Below are positions 26,670 to 35,667 of a DNA stretch of 64,000 nucleotides, one piece after another. A model generated the notes under the pieces. That model saw nothing but the letters and a program-made list of their open reading frames with translations, made no database searches and was not told the origin of the DNA. Position 1 is the stretch's first letter. Every line of letters starts with the position of its first letter. Made by a program: the position numbers and the translations under genes. Source of the stretch: DATARH01 sp963789255 (GTDB lineage Bacteria > Pseudomonadota > Alphaproteobacteria > ATCC43930 > CGMCC-115725); assembly GCA_963789255.1 (NCBI GenBank), contig CAWBJW010000001.1, positions 620,001 to 684,000 of the forward strand. The letters are read 5' to 3'.

Positions 26670-27059
26670 TCAGACCTCCGCGCCATGCCGCGGCCGGGTT
26701 TCGGCGCCGCGCCCGTCAACCTGGCGCAACGCCGCCGCGAGATCGCCGACGAGTTCCGAATAGCGTCGCTCGCCGGTCCCGGCACGCGCGATCAGCACGT
26801 AATCGGTCCCCTTCCGCCCGTCGCGCACGAGCACCTCGGCGGCGGCCGCGCGCAGCCGTCGCTTCGCCCGATTGCGCACCACCGCATTGCCGACCTTGCG
26901 GCTCGCGGTGAAGCCGACCCGCACCGCCTCGCCGCCGCTGCTGCCAGGCGGCTGCGGCGCCGCCTGCAGCAGGAGGCCCGCGCGCACCGCCCGGCGGCGT
27001 CCTGCGGCAACACGCAGAAAATCGGCGCGGGTCTTGAGCCTTACCAGCTCATTCGCCAT
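26670..27059 (-). CDS. rnpA: ribonuclease P protein component
   Basis: RnpA is the protein partner of the RNase P RNA in tRNA 5-prime maturation. The 129-residue protein has LKTRADFLRVAAGRR, FTASRKVGNAVVRNRAKRRL (RNR motif) and DYVLIARAGTG. An open frame reaches further upstream through rpmH, but MANELVRLKTRADF is the homologous start. The usual rpmH-rnpA-yidD order is kept. Confidence 0.96.
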   Translation of the reverse strand: MANELVRLKTRADFLRVAAGRRRAVRAGLLLQAAPQPPGSSGGEAVRVGFTASRKVGNAVVRNRAKRRLRAAAAEVLVRDGRKGTDYVLIARAGTGERRYSELVGDLAAALRQVDGRGAETRPRHGAEV

Positions 27060-27120
27060 CGCTATCCCGGTTGTCGGCAGGCTGGTCTGCGGCGTTGTGG
27101 CGTGCCCGTGCCCCACCAGT

Positions 27121-27255
27121 TCAGGCAGACAGGCGCTTGCGGCCTTTTGCGCGCCGCGCCGCCAGCACCCGGCGGCCGCCCGGCGTGGCCATTCGCGCAC
27201 GAAAGCCATGGCGGCGCTTGCGGACGAGCCTGCTCGGCTGGTAAGTGCGCTTCAC
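27121..27255 (-). CDS. rpmH: 50S ribosomal protein L34
   Basis: L34 is a 44-residue, highly basic protein reading KRTYQPSRLVRKRRHGFRAR, then MATPGGRRVLAARRAKGRKR. The start is GTG at 27255, preceded by a purine-rich stretch. This short gene is easily missed but is one of the most conserved ribosomal proteins, and its position directly upstream of rnpA confirms it. Only the GTG gives the canonical N-terminus. Confidence 0.96.
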   Translation of the reverse strand: MKRTYQPSRLVRKRRHGFRARMATPGGRRVLAARRAKGRKRLSA

Positions 27256-27400
27256 GGCACCCTCTGCAACGGAAACTGCCCAGGTTGAGCGGAGGCCGCT
27301 ATATAGGGGAGCGGTCCCGGCGAGTCAACGACAGCCGGGGGCCGCGTTTGCCCGGGGTTGGGGCTCGACAGGGGGCATTGATCCGGTGACCGATGACGCC

Positions 27401-28321
27401 ATGATGGCCGCCGCCGACGAGACGGCGCGGCGCTGGACCGCACCCGCATCAGGCTCGCTCCGCCCCGGCAGCGAGCCGCACAAGTTTGCCTTCTGCCGGA
27501 TGCTGCTCGACACGCACAACCCGTACAAGCCGGCGGTGATCGACTGGCCGCGGCTCGACAGCGAGGCGCGCGGCCGGCTCGTCGCGCTGCCGATCTGGGA
27601 CATCGCGGTGCAGACCGAAGGCAAGGCAAAGATCCGGGTGTTGAGCTATGCCGAGGAAACGGGCGATCCGTTGCTGCGCGAGGCCATCGCGCTCAACGGG
27701 TTCGAGGAGGGACGCCACAAGGAGGTGCTGTCCAACCTGGTCGAGGCCTATGGCATCCGGCTCGGGCCCGAGCCCCTGTACCGCCGGCCGCGCCATCCCG
27801 AATGGGCCTTCATGGTCACCGGCTTCAGCGAGTGCATCGACAGCTTTTTCGCCTTCGGGCTGTTTGCGCTGGCCCGGCAATCGCGCTTCTTCCCGCCCGA
27901 ACTCGTCAACACGTTCGAGCCGGTCATGCAGGAGGAAGCCCGGCACATCCTGTTTTTCGTCAATTGGGTGGCGTGGCACCGCCGCAACCTGGCGTGGTGG
28001 CGCCGGCCATGGTTCTGGTGCAAGGTCGCTGCGGTGTGGATTGTGCTGGTGCGCGAGCGGATCGGTCTGGCACGCGGCGCTGGCGCGTCCCGTGACGAAA
28101 TCCCGCAGGACAACAACTTCACCCTGACCGGCAGCAAGGCGGTGGCCGACATCGATCTCTCGGCCGCCGCGCTTTTCGATCTCTGCCTCGCGGAGAACGA
28201 GCGCCGCATGGAAGGCTACGAACCGCGCCTGTTGCGCCCGCAGGTGGTGCCGCGGCTCGTCCGCTTCCTGCGCCGCTTCATGCGGGACCGGCCGCCCGAT
28301 GCCGCGGCAGTTTCCGGATGA
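27401..28321 (+). CDS. ferritin-like diiron protein
   Basis: The protein has about 306 residues and four long helices with a diiron pattern. A Glu occurs in VQTEGKAKIRVL, ExxH in GFEEGRHKEVL, another Glu in FSECIDSFF, and ExxH in MQEEARHILFFVNW. This is the carboxylate-bridged layout of ferritin-like oxidases, but no specific enzyme is recognised. Start is ATG 27401; GTG 27386 is an alternative. The stop overlaps hpnL by four bases (ATGA), which suggests a shared role, perhaps in hopanoid or membrane-lipid metabolism (inference). Confidence 0.78.
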   Translation: MMAAADETARRWTAPASGSLRPGSEPHKFAFCRMLLDTHNPYKPAVIDWPRLDSEARGRLVALPIWDIAVQTEGKAKIRVLSYAEETGDPLLREAIALNGFEEGRHKEVLSNLVEAYGIRLGPEPLYRRPRHPEWAFMVTGFSECIDSFFAFGLFALARQSRFFPPELVNTFEPVMQEEARHILFFVNWVAWHRRNLAWWRRPWFWCKVAAVWIVLVRERIGLARGAGASRDEIPQDNNFTLTGSKAVADIDLSAAALFDLCLAENERRMEGYEPRLLRPQVVPRLVRFLRRFMRDRPPDAAAVSG

Positions 28322-29364
28322 GCGCCGGGGCTCGGTTGACGCGGCAAGCGCCGGCAACAAGGAGCCTGCCGATCCTCGCCGCAATGGTCGGGGTGGCGGC
28401 AATGGCGGCGCTCGTCGGCTATTTCGGGGCCGGCGCGGTGATGCGCTCGCTGCTCGCGGTCGGCGGCGCCGGCTTTGGCGCGATCTGCGCGATCCATCTC
28501 GCCTTGATCGCCGTCATGGGCCTGGCCTGGCGCATGTTGCTGCCCGGCGTCTCTTCCGGGAAGGTGATGTGGGCGCGGCTGGTTCGCGATTCGGGCGCCG
28601 AGGCGCTGCCGCTGTCTCAGGTCGGCGGGTATGTGCTGGGCGCCCGGGCGTTGACGCTGGCGCGCGTGCCGGGGACGCTCGCCGTTGCCAGCACGATCGT
28701 CGATGTGACCCTCGAATTCGTCGCCCAGCTCGCCTATACCGCGCTCGGCCTCGTCTGGCTCGTCCGGCTGCAGCCGGACTCGGAGGTCGCAACCCCGGTG
28801 CTGCTCGGCCTCGCGGTCGCCGCCGCCGCGGCGGCGGCTTTTGTCCTTATGCAGCGCCGTGGCTTCGGCTATTTCGACCGCATCGCCCGGATGCTCGGCC
28901 GCGGCTGGGCCGAGCGCAGCGCCGCGGGGGCGGCGGCGCTGCACGCTGCGCTGGCTGGCATTTATCGCCATCGGAGCCGGCTGTGGGCGAACTGCGCGCT
29001 GCATCTTGCGTGCTGGATCGCGAGTACCGTCGAAGCGTGGCTGGCGTTGCGGTTTGCCGGCGAGCCGCTGCCGTTCGGCGCGGTGCTGGCGCTCGAAAGC
29101 CTGCTCTATGCCATTCGCACCGCGGCTTTCATGGTACCGCAAGCGGTCGGGGTGCAGGAGGGCGCTTACATCCTGCTCGGCGCCGCCTTCGGGATGACGC
29201 CGGAGATGGCGCTGGCGCTCTCGCTGCTGAAACGCGCGCGCGATCTCGCGATCGGCTTGCCGGCGATCGGCGTCTGGCAGGCGATCGAGAGCAGCCGCCT
29301 GTGGCGCCGCCGCGCCGCCGCTGCGGTGCGGATCGGCAAGCTGCCGGTGCCGCCGCCCGACTGA
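28318..29364 (+). CDS. hpnL: HpnL-like lysylphosphatidylglycerol synthase-domain membrane protein
   Basis: This 348-residue integral membrane protein has about eight hydrophobic helices and the family segment LPLSQVGGYVLGARALTLA. The C-terminal part is RTAAFMVPQAVGVQEGAYIL. The pattern matches the hopanoid-biosynthesis associated HpnL subgroup of the LPG-synthase membrane domain. HpnL has been linked to hopanoid trafficking or modification, but its exact reaction is not established. It is translationally coupled to the upstream diiron gene. No other hopanoid gene is in the window. Confidence 0.8.
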   Translation: MSAGARLTRQAPATRSLPILAAMVGVAAMAALVGYFGAGAVMRSLLAVGGAGFGAICAIHLALIAVMGLAWRMLLPGVSSGKVMWARLVRDSGAEALPLSQVGGYVLGARALTLARVPGTLAVASTIVDVTLEFVAQLAYTALGLVWLVRLQPDSEVATPVLLGLAVAAAAAAAFVLMQRRGFGYFDRIARMLGRGWAERSAAGAAALHAALAGIYRHRSRLWANCALHLACWIASTVEAWLALRFAGEPLPFGAVLALESLLYAIRTAAFMVPQAVGVQEGAYILLGAAFGMTPEMALALSLLKRARDLAIGLPAIGVWQAIESSRLWRRRAAAAVRIGKLPVPPPD

Positions 29365-29415
29365 CCGCCCGATCGGCGGCCCGGCGCCGTTAGCGGCCGT
29401 AGCTCGGGCACCACA

Positions 29416-29429
29416 AAGCTGCGCAGCTT
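29416..29429. promoter_or_regulatory. 14-bp perfect palindrome upstream of copper cluster
   Basis: AAGCTGCGCAGCTT is a perfect palindrome in the 152-base spacer before the DUF2946-like gene. It is the size of a dimer operator and could bind a regulator of the copper genes. No known consensus was matched, so this is only a candidate. Confidence 0.25.
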
Positions 29430-29517
29430 AAGAACCGCAGACCTTATGAGTAGAGACGCGGCGCACGATCCGATTTAGGATTGCCGCGTCGGACTACCTG
29501 GACGCATCGGGAGCCTC

Positions 29518-29913
29518 GTGCCGGTGACACGGCAGCGCCACCTCGTCAACCGGAAGCTCCCCCTCTGGCTGGGCTTGGCGGCGCTCGCCGTCCAGATGCT
29601 GCTGCCGTTCTTGATCGCGGTCGAGATCCGGGTGCTGACCGAGGACCCGTTTCTGTTCGGCGGCCTAGACCCGGCTCTGATCTGTTCGCACGACAGCAAC
29701 GATCAGCCCGCGATCCCGAAGCGACATAACATCGCTGCCTGCCCGCTGTGCACAGCGCTTGCCGCGGGACACGCCGCCCCCCTTGCCACCGCGGCAATCC
29801 TACCGGTGCCGCACCAATCCGCGCTCGTCGCGGATGCGGTGGCGACAGCAATCCCGCTCGTTTCCCGCCTCCAAGCCTCCTATAGCGCGAGAGGACCGCC
29901 GGGGCGCGCCTGA
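29518..29913 (+). CDS. DUF2946-like protein (copper-cluster associated)
   Basis: The protein has 131 residues starting at GTG 29518. An N-terminal hydrophobic helix (WLGLAALAVQMLLPFLIAVE) acts as signal or anchor. The short motif CPLCTALAAGHAAP, with two Cys and a His, resembles DUF2946 proteins, which commonly occur beside copper-handling genes. A role in metal binding is inferred from this motif and from copC/copD downstream. Confidence in the family is moderate because the sequence is short. Confidence 0.55.
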   Translation: MPVTRQRHLVNRKLPLWLGLAALAVQMLLPFLIAVEIRVLTEDPFLFGGLDPALICSHDSNDQPAIPKRHNIAACPLCTALAAGHAAPLATAAILPVPHQSALVADAVATAIPLVSRLQASYSARGPPGRA

Positions 29914-29980
29914 CCCGCGTCCGAGCTGCGATGTCGCGCAAGCCCGCACGGGTTGCGGCGTGCATCGCGTGTCCTTTCCA

Positions 29981-29996
29981 CCCCTTATCGAAGGGG
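29981..29996 (+). promoter_or_regulatory. leader hairpin covering the Shine-Dalgarno, box 1
   Basis: CCCCTTATCGAAGGGG folds as a short hairpin whose 3-prime arm includes the likely ribosome-binding purines before the ATG at 30004. A near copy precedes copC (30897-30911). This is a possible translational control element; the function is inferred from the repeat and position only. Confidence 0.4.
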
Positions 29997-30003
29997 ATTT
30001 CAG

Positions 30004-30932
30004 ATGAACCGCCTCATTTTGGGGGTCGCGGCGCTCGCGCTGGCATGCGCGACGGCGTCCCCTGCTTTTGCCCACGCGGTATGCGGCAACCGCGTCTTTC
30101 CGGCGACCCTCGTCATGGACGATCCTGGCGTCAGCGACGAGCCTGTCGCTGCCGACGATCACGTACCTGCCGATCCCCGCCGTAAACGGCACTCCGGGGG
30201 GGCATTCTGTCGATTACGGGTTTGAGATCGACAAGACCATCACCCAGGATCTGGGGATCGCGATCAACGACGACTACTTCACCCAGCACGGCGCCGGGGC
30301 GCCCAACCTGAACGGCTGGGACGACGTCACGCTGACGCTGAAGGACAAGTTTCTGTGCATCGAACCGCTCGAACTGATGATGTCGATGGGCGTCGTCCAC
30401 GAGTTCGGCGGGACCGGTTCGGGGCTGCTCCGCAGCGCCGGGGTTATCGAACTCGACCGGAAGCACGGCGCCGACCTGGTATGTCGGCAAGGGGCTCGGC
30501 GATCTGCCGATCGGCATGTTCCGCCCGTTCGCGCTGACCGGCGAGCTTGCCTACCAGATTTCCGACACGCCGAGCGTCAGCCCCAACGAGTGGGACTACG
30601 CCGCCTCGCTGCAATACTCGATCCCGTATCTGCAGCAGCACGTCAAGGCGCTCGACCTCCCCGATTTCGTCAAGCATCTGATGCCGCTGGTCGAGGTATC
30701 GATGTCGTCGCCCGATCGCGGCCCGACCACCGGGCAGATCGCACCGGGTGTGATTTACCTGGGGGACACCTACCAAATCGGGGTCGAGGCGCTGATCCCG
30801 GCGAACCGCGCGACACGGCAGCTTCAGGGCACCGGGTTCCTCGTGCAGTTCCACCTCTTCACCGACGACTTGATGTACGACACCCCAATCGGCAGACCCC
30901 TTATCGATAGGAACCTGTGGCAATGGCAATGA
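30004..30932 (+). pseudogene. exported protein of the copper cluster (two +1 frame breaks)
   Basis: The protein has a signal peptide (MNRLILGVAALALACATASP, cleavage near AFA) and then HAVCGNRVFPATLVMDDPG, so it is exported. Frame shifts occur at 30142-30143 (CC) and 30450-30451 (AA). With one base removed at each, the frame reads ELSLPTITYLPIPAV and VIDSTGSTAPTWYVGKGLGD, then AYQISDTPSVSPNEWDYAAS and so on, about 308 residues. Many aromatic and Gly residues and repeated amphipathic strands suggest an outer-membrane or beta-rich protein (inference). Its stop overlaps the start of copC, tying it to copper handling. Confidence 0.65.
30897..30911 (+). promoter_or_regulatory. leader box 2 before copC
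   Basis: CCCCTTATCGATAGG nearly repeats the hairpin box found before 30004. It lies within the 3-prime end of the upstream gene and just before the copC start region. Repetition at two adjacent gene starts suggests a shared signal, but chance cannot be excluded. Confidence 0.3.
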
Positions 30933-31294
30933 CCCGACACACTCCGGCGATTATCGCGTTCGCGGCCGCCGCGCTCGTCTCCGTGGCAGCGCTGGCGCAT
31001 GCCTTTCTCGACCACGCCGTGCCGGCGGTCGGCGCGACCGTCGCCCAGGCCCCGACCGAGGTCACGCTATGGTTCACGCAGCCGCTTGAACCGGCCTTTG
31101 CCGGCTGCGCCGTGACCGACGCCGCCGGCGAGCGGGTGGATACCGGCCAGGTCGCAGTCGACCCGAAAGACCCGCAGGAGCTGCATGTGCCGCTGAAGTC
31201 GCTGCCGCCCGGCGAGTACAAGGTCAGCTGGCACGTCGTTTCGGTCGACACGCACCGCACGACTGGCGATTTCAGCTTCACGGTCGGTCGATGA
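30929..31294 (+). CDS. copC: copper resistance protein CopC
   Basis: CopC is a small periplasmic copper-binding protein. The 121-residue precursor has a signal peptide ending ALA, so the mature chain begins HAFLDHAVPAVG with the conserved N-terminal His used for Cu(II). A second Cu(II) site, DTHRTTGDFSF, is near the C-terminus. The ATG at 30929 overlaps the upstream stop (ATGA); ATG 30923 and GTG 30917 are alternatives. CopD follows 9 bases later, the usual partner. Confidence 0.9.
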   Translation: MTRHTPAIIAFAAAALVSVAALAHAFLDHAVPAVGATVAQAPTEVTLWFTQPLEPAFAGCAVTDAAGERVDTGQVAVDPKDPQELHVPLKSLPPGEYKVSWHVVSVDTHRTTGDFSFTVGR

Positions 31295-31303
31295 GTTGCG
31301 AGG

Positions 31304-32188
31304 ATGGTTGAGGCAAACGTCATTATCCGCCTCGTCAACTTCGTCTCGGCGATGCTGGCGTTCGGCACCGCGGCGTTCCGGCTGTACGTGCCGGGGATCG
31401 CGCCCGGCCTCGATCGTCGGCTTGCCCAGGTGATCCGCATCGCCGCCGTCGTCGCCTTCGCCGCGTCACTCGGGCTGGTCTCGACGACTGCGGCGGATAT
31501 GGCCGGGTCGGCGGCAGAGGGGATCGACCCGTCGACGCTGCGCATCGTCATGCTGGCGACGCAGTTCGGGGCGACCTGGCGGTGGCATCTCGGCTTTGTC
31601 GCGGCGCTCGTCGTTGCCGCGATCTGGCGGCGTGGGCCGATTAGCGGCGGCATCGTGCTGGTGCTCGCCGCGCTCGGCCTCGCCAGCCTCGCCTTCATCG
31701 GCCACGCCGCCGACACGCCGGGATTGCCGGGGCTCGGGCGCGAGCTGAACCAGAGCCTGCATCTGCTCGCCGGCGGCGCCTGGCTCGGCGGGTTGCTGCC
31801 GCTCTACCTGCTGCTGCGCGAAACCGAGCCCGGCGATCCCGTCATCAAAGACGGCGTCGCGCATTTCTCGCAGATAGGGTACGTCGCCGTCGCGCTGATC
31901 GCGGTGACCGGCACGATCAACTCTTGGATCCTGGTCGGCAGCGTCGGCGCCCTGTTCGGTACGCCTTATGGCCGGCTGCTTTCGGTGAAGATCGCGCTGT
32001 ATCTCGTCATGGTCGGGCTGGCGCTCGGCAACCGGCTGCTGCTGGCGCCGCGCATCGGCCGCGACGCGGCTGCGACCGCCGCCTTGGCGCGCAGCGTCGT
32101 CGCCGAACAGGCGCTCGGCTTCGCGATCCTGGCGGTGGTCAGTGTGCTCGGCACCTGGCCGCCGGCGGCGATGAACCACGCGATGTAA
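31304..32188 (+). CDS. copD: copper resistance protein CopD
   Basis: CopD is an inner-membrane protein thought to move copper in concert with CopC. The 294-residue protein has about eight helices and the family segment LNQSLHLLAGGAWLGGLLPL with a conserved His, plus VALIAVTGTINSWILVG. It follows copC by 9 bases in the same operon. The convergent nixA-like gene ends 101 bases downstream. Confidence 0.9.
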   Translation: MVEANVIIRLVNFVSAMLAFGTAAFRLYVPGIAPGLDRRLAQVIRIAAVVAFAASLGLVSTTAADMAGSAAEGIDPSTLRIVMLATQFGATWRWHLGFVAALVVAAIWRRGPISGGIVLVLAALGLASLAFIGHAADTPGLPGLGRELNQSLHLLAGGAWLGGLLPLYLLLRETEPGDPVIKDGVAHFSQIGYVAVALIAVTGTINSWILVGSVGALFGTPYGRLLSVKIALYLVMVGLALGNRLLLAPRIGRDAAATAALARSVVAEQALGFAILAVVSVLGTWPPAAMNHAM

Positions 32189-32289
32189 GGGATGTCGCAA
32201 ACAACCTGATGGAGCGTTGAACCCGATCCGTGATGGTGCTTAATCTCGCGCCCCGCGCAGCGGCGCCGGCGGCGAGGGCAGCGCCGAAT

Positions 32290-33297
32290 TCAGGTCGAAC
32301 CGATCTTGTCGTATCCCATCAGGCGATACACCAGCATCGACAAGATCCAGCTGGCGACGAAGAAGCCAATGATCAGGTAGCCCAGCACGCCGAAATTGTC
32401 GTTCGCCGCGCCGACGATGTCCCACAGCCCACCAGCAAGGCCCAGCTTGCCGGCGAGGAGGCCGAGCGCTTCGATGCCCCCGACCAGCACCGCGACGACC
32501 ACCGACATGCCGGTAATCGTCATATTATAGTAGAGCTTGCGGACCGGGTTGGCGAAGGCCCAGCCATAGGCACCGACCATCAGCACCCCGTCGGTCGTGT
32601 CGATCAGCGACATGCCTGCGGCAAACAGCGTCGGGAACACCAGGATCGACCAGATCGGCAGTCCTCTCGCGGCCTCGGACGCGGCGATCCCGAGCAGTCC
32701 GATCTCGGTCGCGGTATCGAATCCGAGGCCGAACAGCAGGCCGAGCGGGAACATGTGCCAGCTGCGCGAGATCAGCCCGAACAATCGGCGCAGCAGCCGG
32801 GCGAGCAAGCCGCGGCGCGCGAGAAACGTCTCGAGCTCGTCGGCGCGATAGGCGCCGCCGCGTCTTACCGTCCCGAACAGCCGGCAGATCGCGACCAGCA
32901 CGGTGGCATTGACGATCGCGATCGCGAACAGAAACGCCACCGAAACCGTCGTGCCGATTTCACCGCCGGTTTCGACGAGGCCAGGGTAGCGGTGCTGCAG
33001 CGTGGCCGCGCTTGCGGCAATCGCGGTCGCGGCGGCGACAACGACCGAGGAGTGTCCCATCGCAAAGAAAAAGCCGACGGTGATCGGGCGCTTGCCCTCC
33101 TGCATCAGCTTGCGCGTGACGTTGTCGATCGCCGCGATGTGGTCGGCATCGACGGCATGGCGCAGACCGAAGCCATAGGCGAGCAGCGCGATGCCGAGCA
33201 GCGCCGGATAGCCGTGAAAGGCCGCCAACGCCCACCCCCAGGCGCCGAGGTTCGCGGCGATCAGCACCGCGTAAAGCAGGCTCACGCGACGGCGCAC
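32290..33297 (-). CDS. nixA: HoxN/HupN/NixA family nickel/cobalt transporter
   Basis: This 335-residue eight-helix permease carries the family signature GLRHAVDADHIAAIDNVTRK (HX4DH) in the second helix, which binds the metal. Other conserved segments are FAMGHSSVVVAAA, LGFDTATEIGLL and LFAAGMSLIDTTDG. It imports Ni2+ or Co2+; the metal cannot be told from sequence. Cobalt import would fit the cobalamin genes at the start of the window, but they are 30 kb away. The gene lies 36 bases downstream of the clpA stop on the same strand. Confidence 0.93.
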   Translation of the reverse strand: MRRRVSLLYAVLIAANLGAWGWALAAFHGYPALLGIALLAYGFGLRHAVDADHIAAIDNVTRKLMQEGKRPITVGFFFAMGHSSVVVAAATAIAASAATLQHRYPGLVETGGEIGTTVSVAFLFAIAIVNATVLVAICRLFGTVRRGGAYRADELETFLARRGLLARLLRRLFGLISRSWHMFPLGLLFGLGFDTATEIGLLGIAASEAARGLPIWSILVFPTLFAAGMSLIDTTDGVLMVGAYGWAFANPVRKLYYNMTITGMSVVVAVLVGGIEALGLLAGKLGLAGGLWDIVGAANDNFGVLGYLIIGFFVASWILSMLVYRLMGYDKIGST

Positions 33298-33333
33298 CGC
33301 TCCTCGCGACGACTGGGTGCGACGCCGACGCGG

Positions 33334-35640
33334 CTATTCGACCAGCTCGGCCTCTTTCGGCTCGGCCGGCGTCGCCGGCGGGCGCGGGGAGAAGCCGAAA
33401 GCGAGCTTGTCGGCCTCCTTGTCGACTGTGACCCTGACCACGCCGCCCTTCGCCAGTTGCCCGAACAGCAGCTCTTCGGCGAGCGGCTTCTTGATATGCT
33501 CCTGGATCACCCGGGCGAGCGGGCGCGCGCCGAACAGCGGGTCGTAGCCCTTCTTCGCCAGCCAGTCGCGAGCGCTCGCATCGAGCTCGATCGTGACATT
33601 GCGGTCGGCGAGCTGCTCTTCGAGCTGCAAGACGAACTTGCCGACGACCCGGCCGATCGTTTCCGGCGCCAATGCCGCGAACGAGATCGTCGCGTCGAGC
33701 CGGTTGCGGAATTCCGGCGTGAACATGCGGTTTATCGCTTCCTCGTCGTGACCCGTGCGGATGCCGCTGCCGAAGCCGATCGCCTGCTTGGCGAGCTCGG
33801 CGGCGCCGGCATTCGTCGTCATGATCAGGATGACGTTGCGGAAATCGACGTTCTTGCCGTTGTGGTCGGTCAGCTTTCCGTAATCCATGACCTGCAGCAG
33901 GATGTTGAACAGGTCGGGATGGGCCTTCTCGATTTCGTCGAGCAAGAGGACGCTGTGCGGGTGCTGGTCGATCGCGTCGGTCAAGAGGCCGCCCTGGTCG
34001 AAGCCGACATAGCCCGGCGGGGCGCCGATCAGCCGCGAGACGGTGTGCCGCTCCATGTATTCCGACATGTCGAAGCGGGTGATCTCGATCCCCATCGTGT
34101 GCGCGAGCTGGCGTGCGACCTCGGTCTTGCCGATCCCGGTGGGCCCCGAGAACAGGTACGAGCCGATCGGCTTTTCGGCGTCGCGCAATCCGGCCCGCGC
34201 CAGCTTGATCGCCGAGACCAGCGCCTCGATCGCGGTGTCCTGGCCGAACACGACCATCTTCAGGTCGCGGTCGAGGTTCTTCAAGACCTCGCGGTCGTCG
34301 CGCGAGACGCTCTTCGGCGGGATGCGCGCCATCGTCGCGATACAGGCTTCGACCTCCTTCGCGGTGATCGTCTTGCGGCGCCGGTTCTCCGGCACCAGCA
34401 TCTGCGCCGCGCCGGTCTCATCGATCACGTCGATCGCCTTGTCGGGCAATTTGCGGTCGCCGATGTAGCGCTGCGACAGCTCGACCGCGGCCTTGATCGC
34501 ATCCGCGGTATAGCGGACCTTGTGGTGGCGCTCGTAATAGGGCTTGAGGCCGCGCAGGATCTTGATCGAATCCTCGATCGACGGCTCGTTGACGTCGATC
34601 TTCTGGAAGCGGCGGACGAGGGCCCGGTCCTTCTCGAAATAGTTGCGGTATTCCTTGTAGGTTGTCGAGCCGATGCAGCGGATGACGCCGCCGGCGAGCG
34701 CGGGCTTTAACAGATTGGAGGCGTCCATCGCCCCGCCTGATGTCGCGCCGGCGCCGATCACGGTATGGATCTCGTCGATGAAGAGGATCGCGCCGGGCTG
34801 CGCCTCGAGCTCGGCCAGCACGGCCTTGAGGCGCTCCTCGAAATCGCCGCGATAGCGCGTGCCGGCCAACAGCGCCCCCATGTCGAGCGCATAGATCGTC
34901 GCGTTGAGCAGCACCTCGGGGACTTCCCGGCTGACGATGCGGCGCGCCAGCCCCTCGGCGATCGCGGTCTTGCCGACGCCGGGATCGCCGACATAGAGCG
35001 GGTTGTTCTTGGAGCGCCGGCACAGGATCTGGATCGTCCGATCGACTTCGGCCTCGCGCCCGATCAGCGGGTCGATCTTGCCGCCTTTGGCCTTTTTGTT
35101 GAGGTTGACGCAATAGGCGTCGAGCGCGTCGTGGCTGCGCTTCTGGCCCTTATCGCCGCGCTCCTCCTCTTCGGCGCCCTGGACCCGGCGCGTCTCCGAG
35201 CGGCCGGGGGCCTTGGCGATGCCGTGCGAGATGTAGTTGACCGCGTCGAAGCGGGTCATGTCCTGCTCTTGCAGGAAATAGACGGCGTGGCTCTCGCGCT
35301 CGGCGAACATCGCGACCAGCACGTTGGCGCCGGTCACCTCCTCGCGGCCCGAGGACTGGACGTGGATCGCGGCGCGCTGCAAGACGCGCTGGAAGCTCGC
35401 GGTCGGCTTGGCGTCCTCGCTGTGGATCGAGACGAGGTTGGTCAACTCGTTATCGACATAGGTCAGGACCTCGCGGCGCAGCCGGTCGAGATCGACGCTG
35501 CACGCGCGCAGCACCGCAATCGCATCCTGATCCTCGGTCAGCGCCAGCAGCAGGTGCTCGAGGGTGGCGTATTCGTGCCGCCGCTCGTTCGCGTGCGCCA
35601 ACGCCCGATGCAGAGATTTTTCCAGATTGCGTGAGAGCAC
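33334..35640 (-). CDS. clpA: ATP-dependent Clp protease ATP-binding subunit ClpA
   Basis: ClpA is the AAA+ unfoldase that feeds ClpP. The 768-residue protein has a Clp N-domain (about 1-145), first AAA module with GDPGVGKTAIAEGLA, and second with GPTGIGKTEVARQLA. The ClpA-specific IGF-type loop appears as AIGFGSG before the C-terminal domain. The clpS adaptor gene lies 27 bases upstream on the same strand, the normal arrangement. Confidence 0.97.
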   Translation of the reverse strand: MLSRNLEKSLHRALAHANERRHEYATLEHLLLALTEDQDAIAVLRACSVDLDRLRREVLTYVDNELTNLVSIHSEDAKPTASFQRVLQRAAIHVQSSGREEVTGANVLVAMFAERESHAVYFLQEQDMTRFDAVNYISHGIAKAPGRSETRRVQGAEEEERGDKGQKRSHDALDAYCVNLNKKAKGGKIDPLIGREAEVDRTIQILCRRSKNNPLYVGDPGVGKTAIAEGLARRIVSREVPEVLLNATIYALDMGALLAGTRYRGDFEERLKAVLAELEAQPGAILFIDEIHTVIGAGATSGGAMDASNLLKPALAGGVIRCIGSTTYKEYRNYFEKDRALVRRFQKIDVNEPSIEDSIKILRGLKPYYERHHKVRYTADAIKAAVELSQRYIGDRKLPDKAIDVIDETGAAQMLVPENRRRKTITAKEVEACIATMARIPPKSVSRDDREVLKNLDRDLKMVVFGQDTAIEALVSAIKLARAGLRDAEKPIGSYLFSGPTGIGKTEVARQLAHTMGIEITRFDMSEYMERHTVSRLIGAPPGYVGFDQGGLLTDAIDQHPHSVLLLDEIEKAHPDLFNILLQVMDYGKLTDHNGKNVDFRNVILIMTTNAGAAELAKQAIGFGSGIRTGHDEEAINRMFTPEFRNRLDATISFAALAPETIGRVVGKFVLQLEEQLADRNVTIELDASARDWLAKKGYDPLFGARPLARVIQEHIKKPLAEELLFGQLAKGGVVRVTVDKEADKLAFGFSPRPPATPAEPKEAELVE

Positions 35641-35667
35641 GGCCGCTCCATTCCTGCCGATCAGTGG

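Noticed and set aside
32230..34710. An 826-residue plus-strand frame opposite nixA and clpA
   Set aside because: It is antisense to two clear genes and is rich in Arg, Asp and Gln with no domain.
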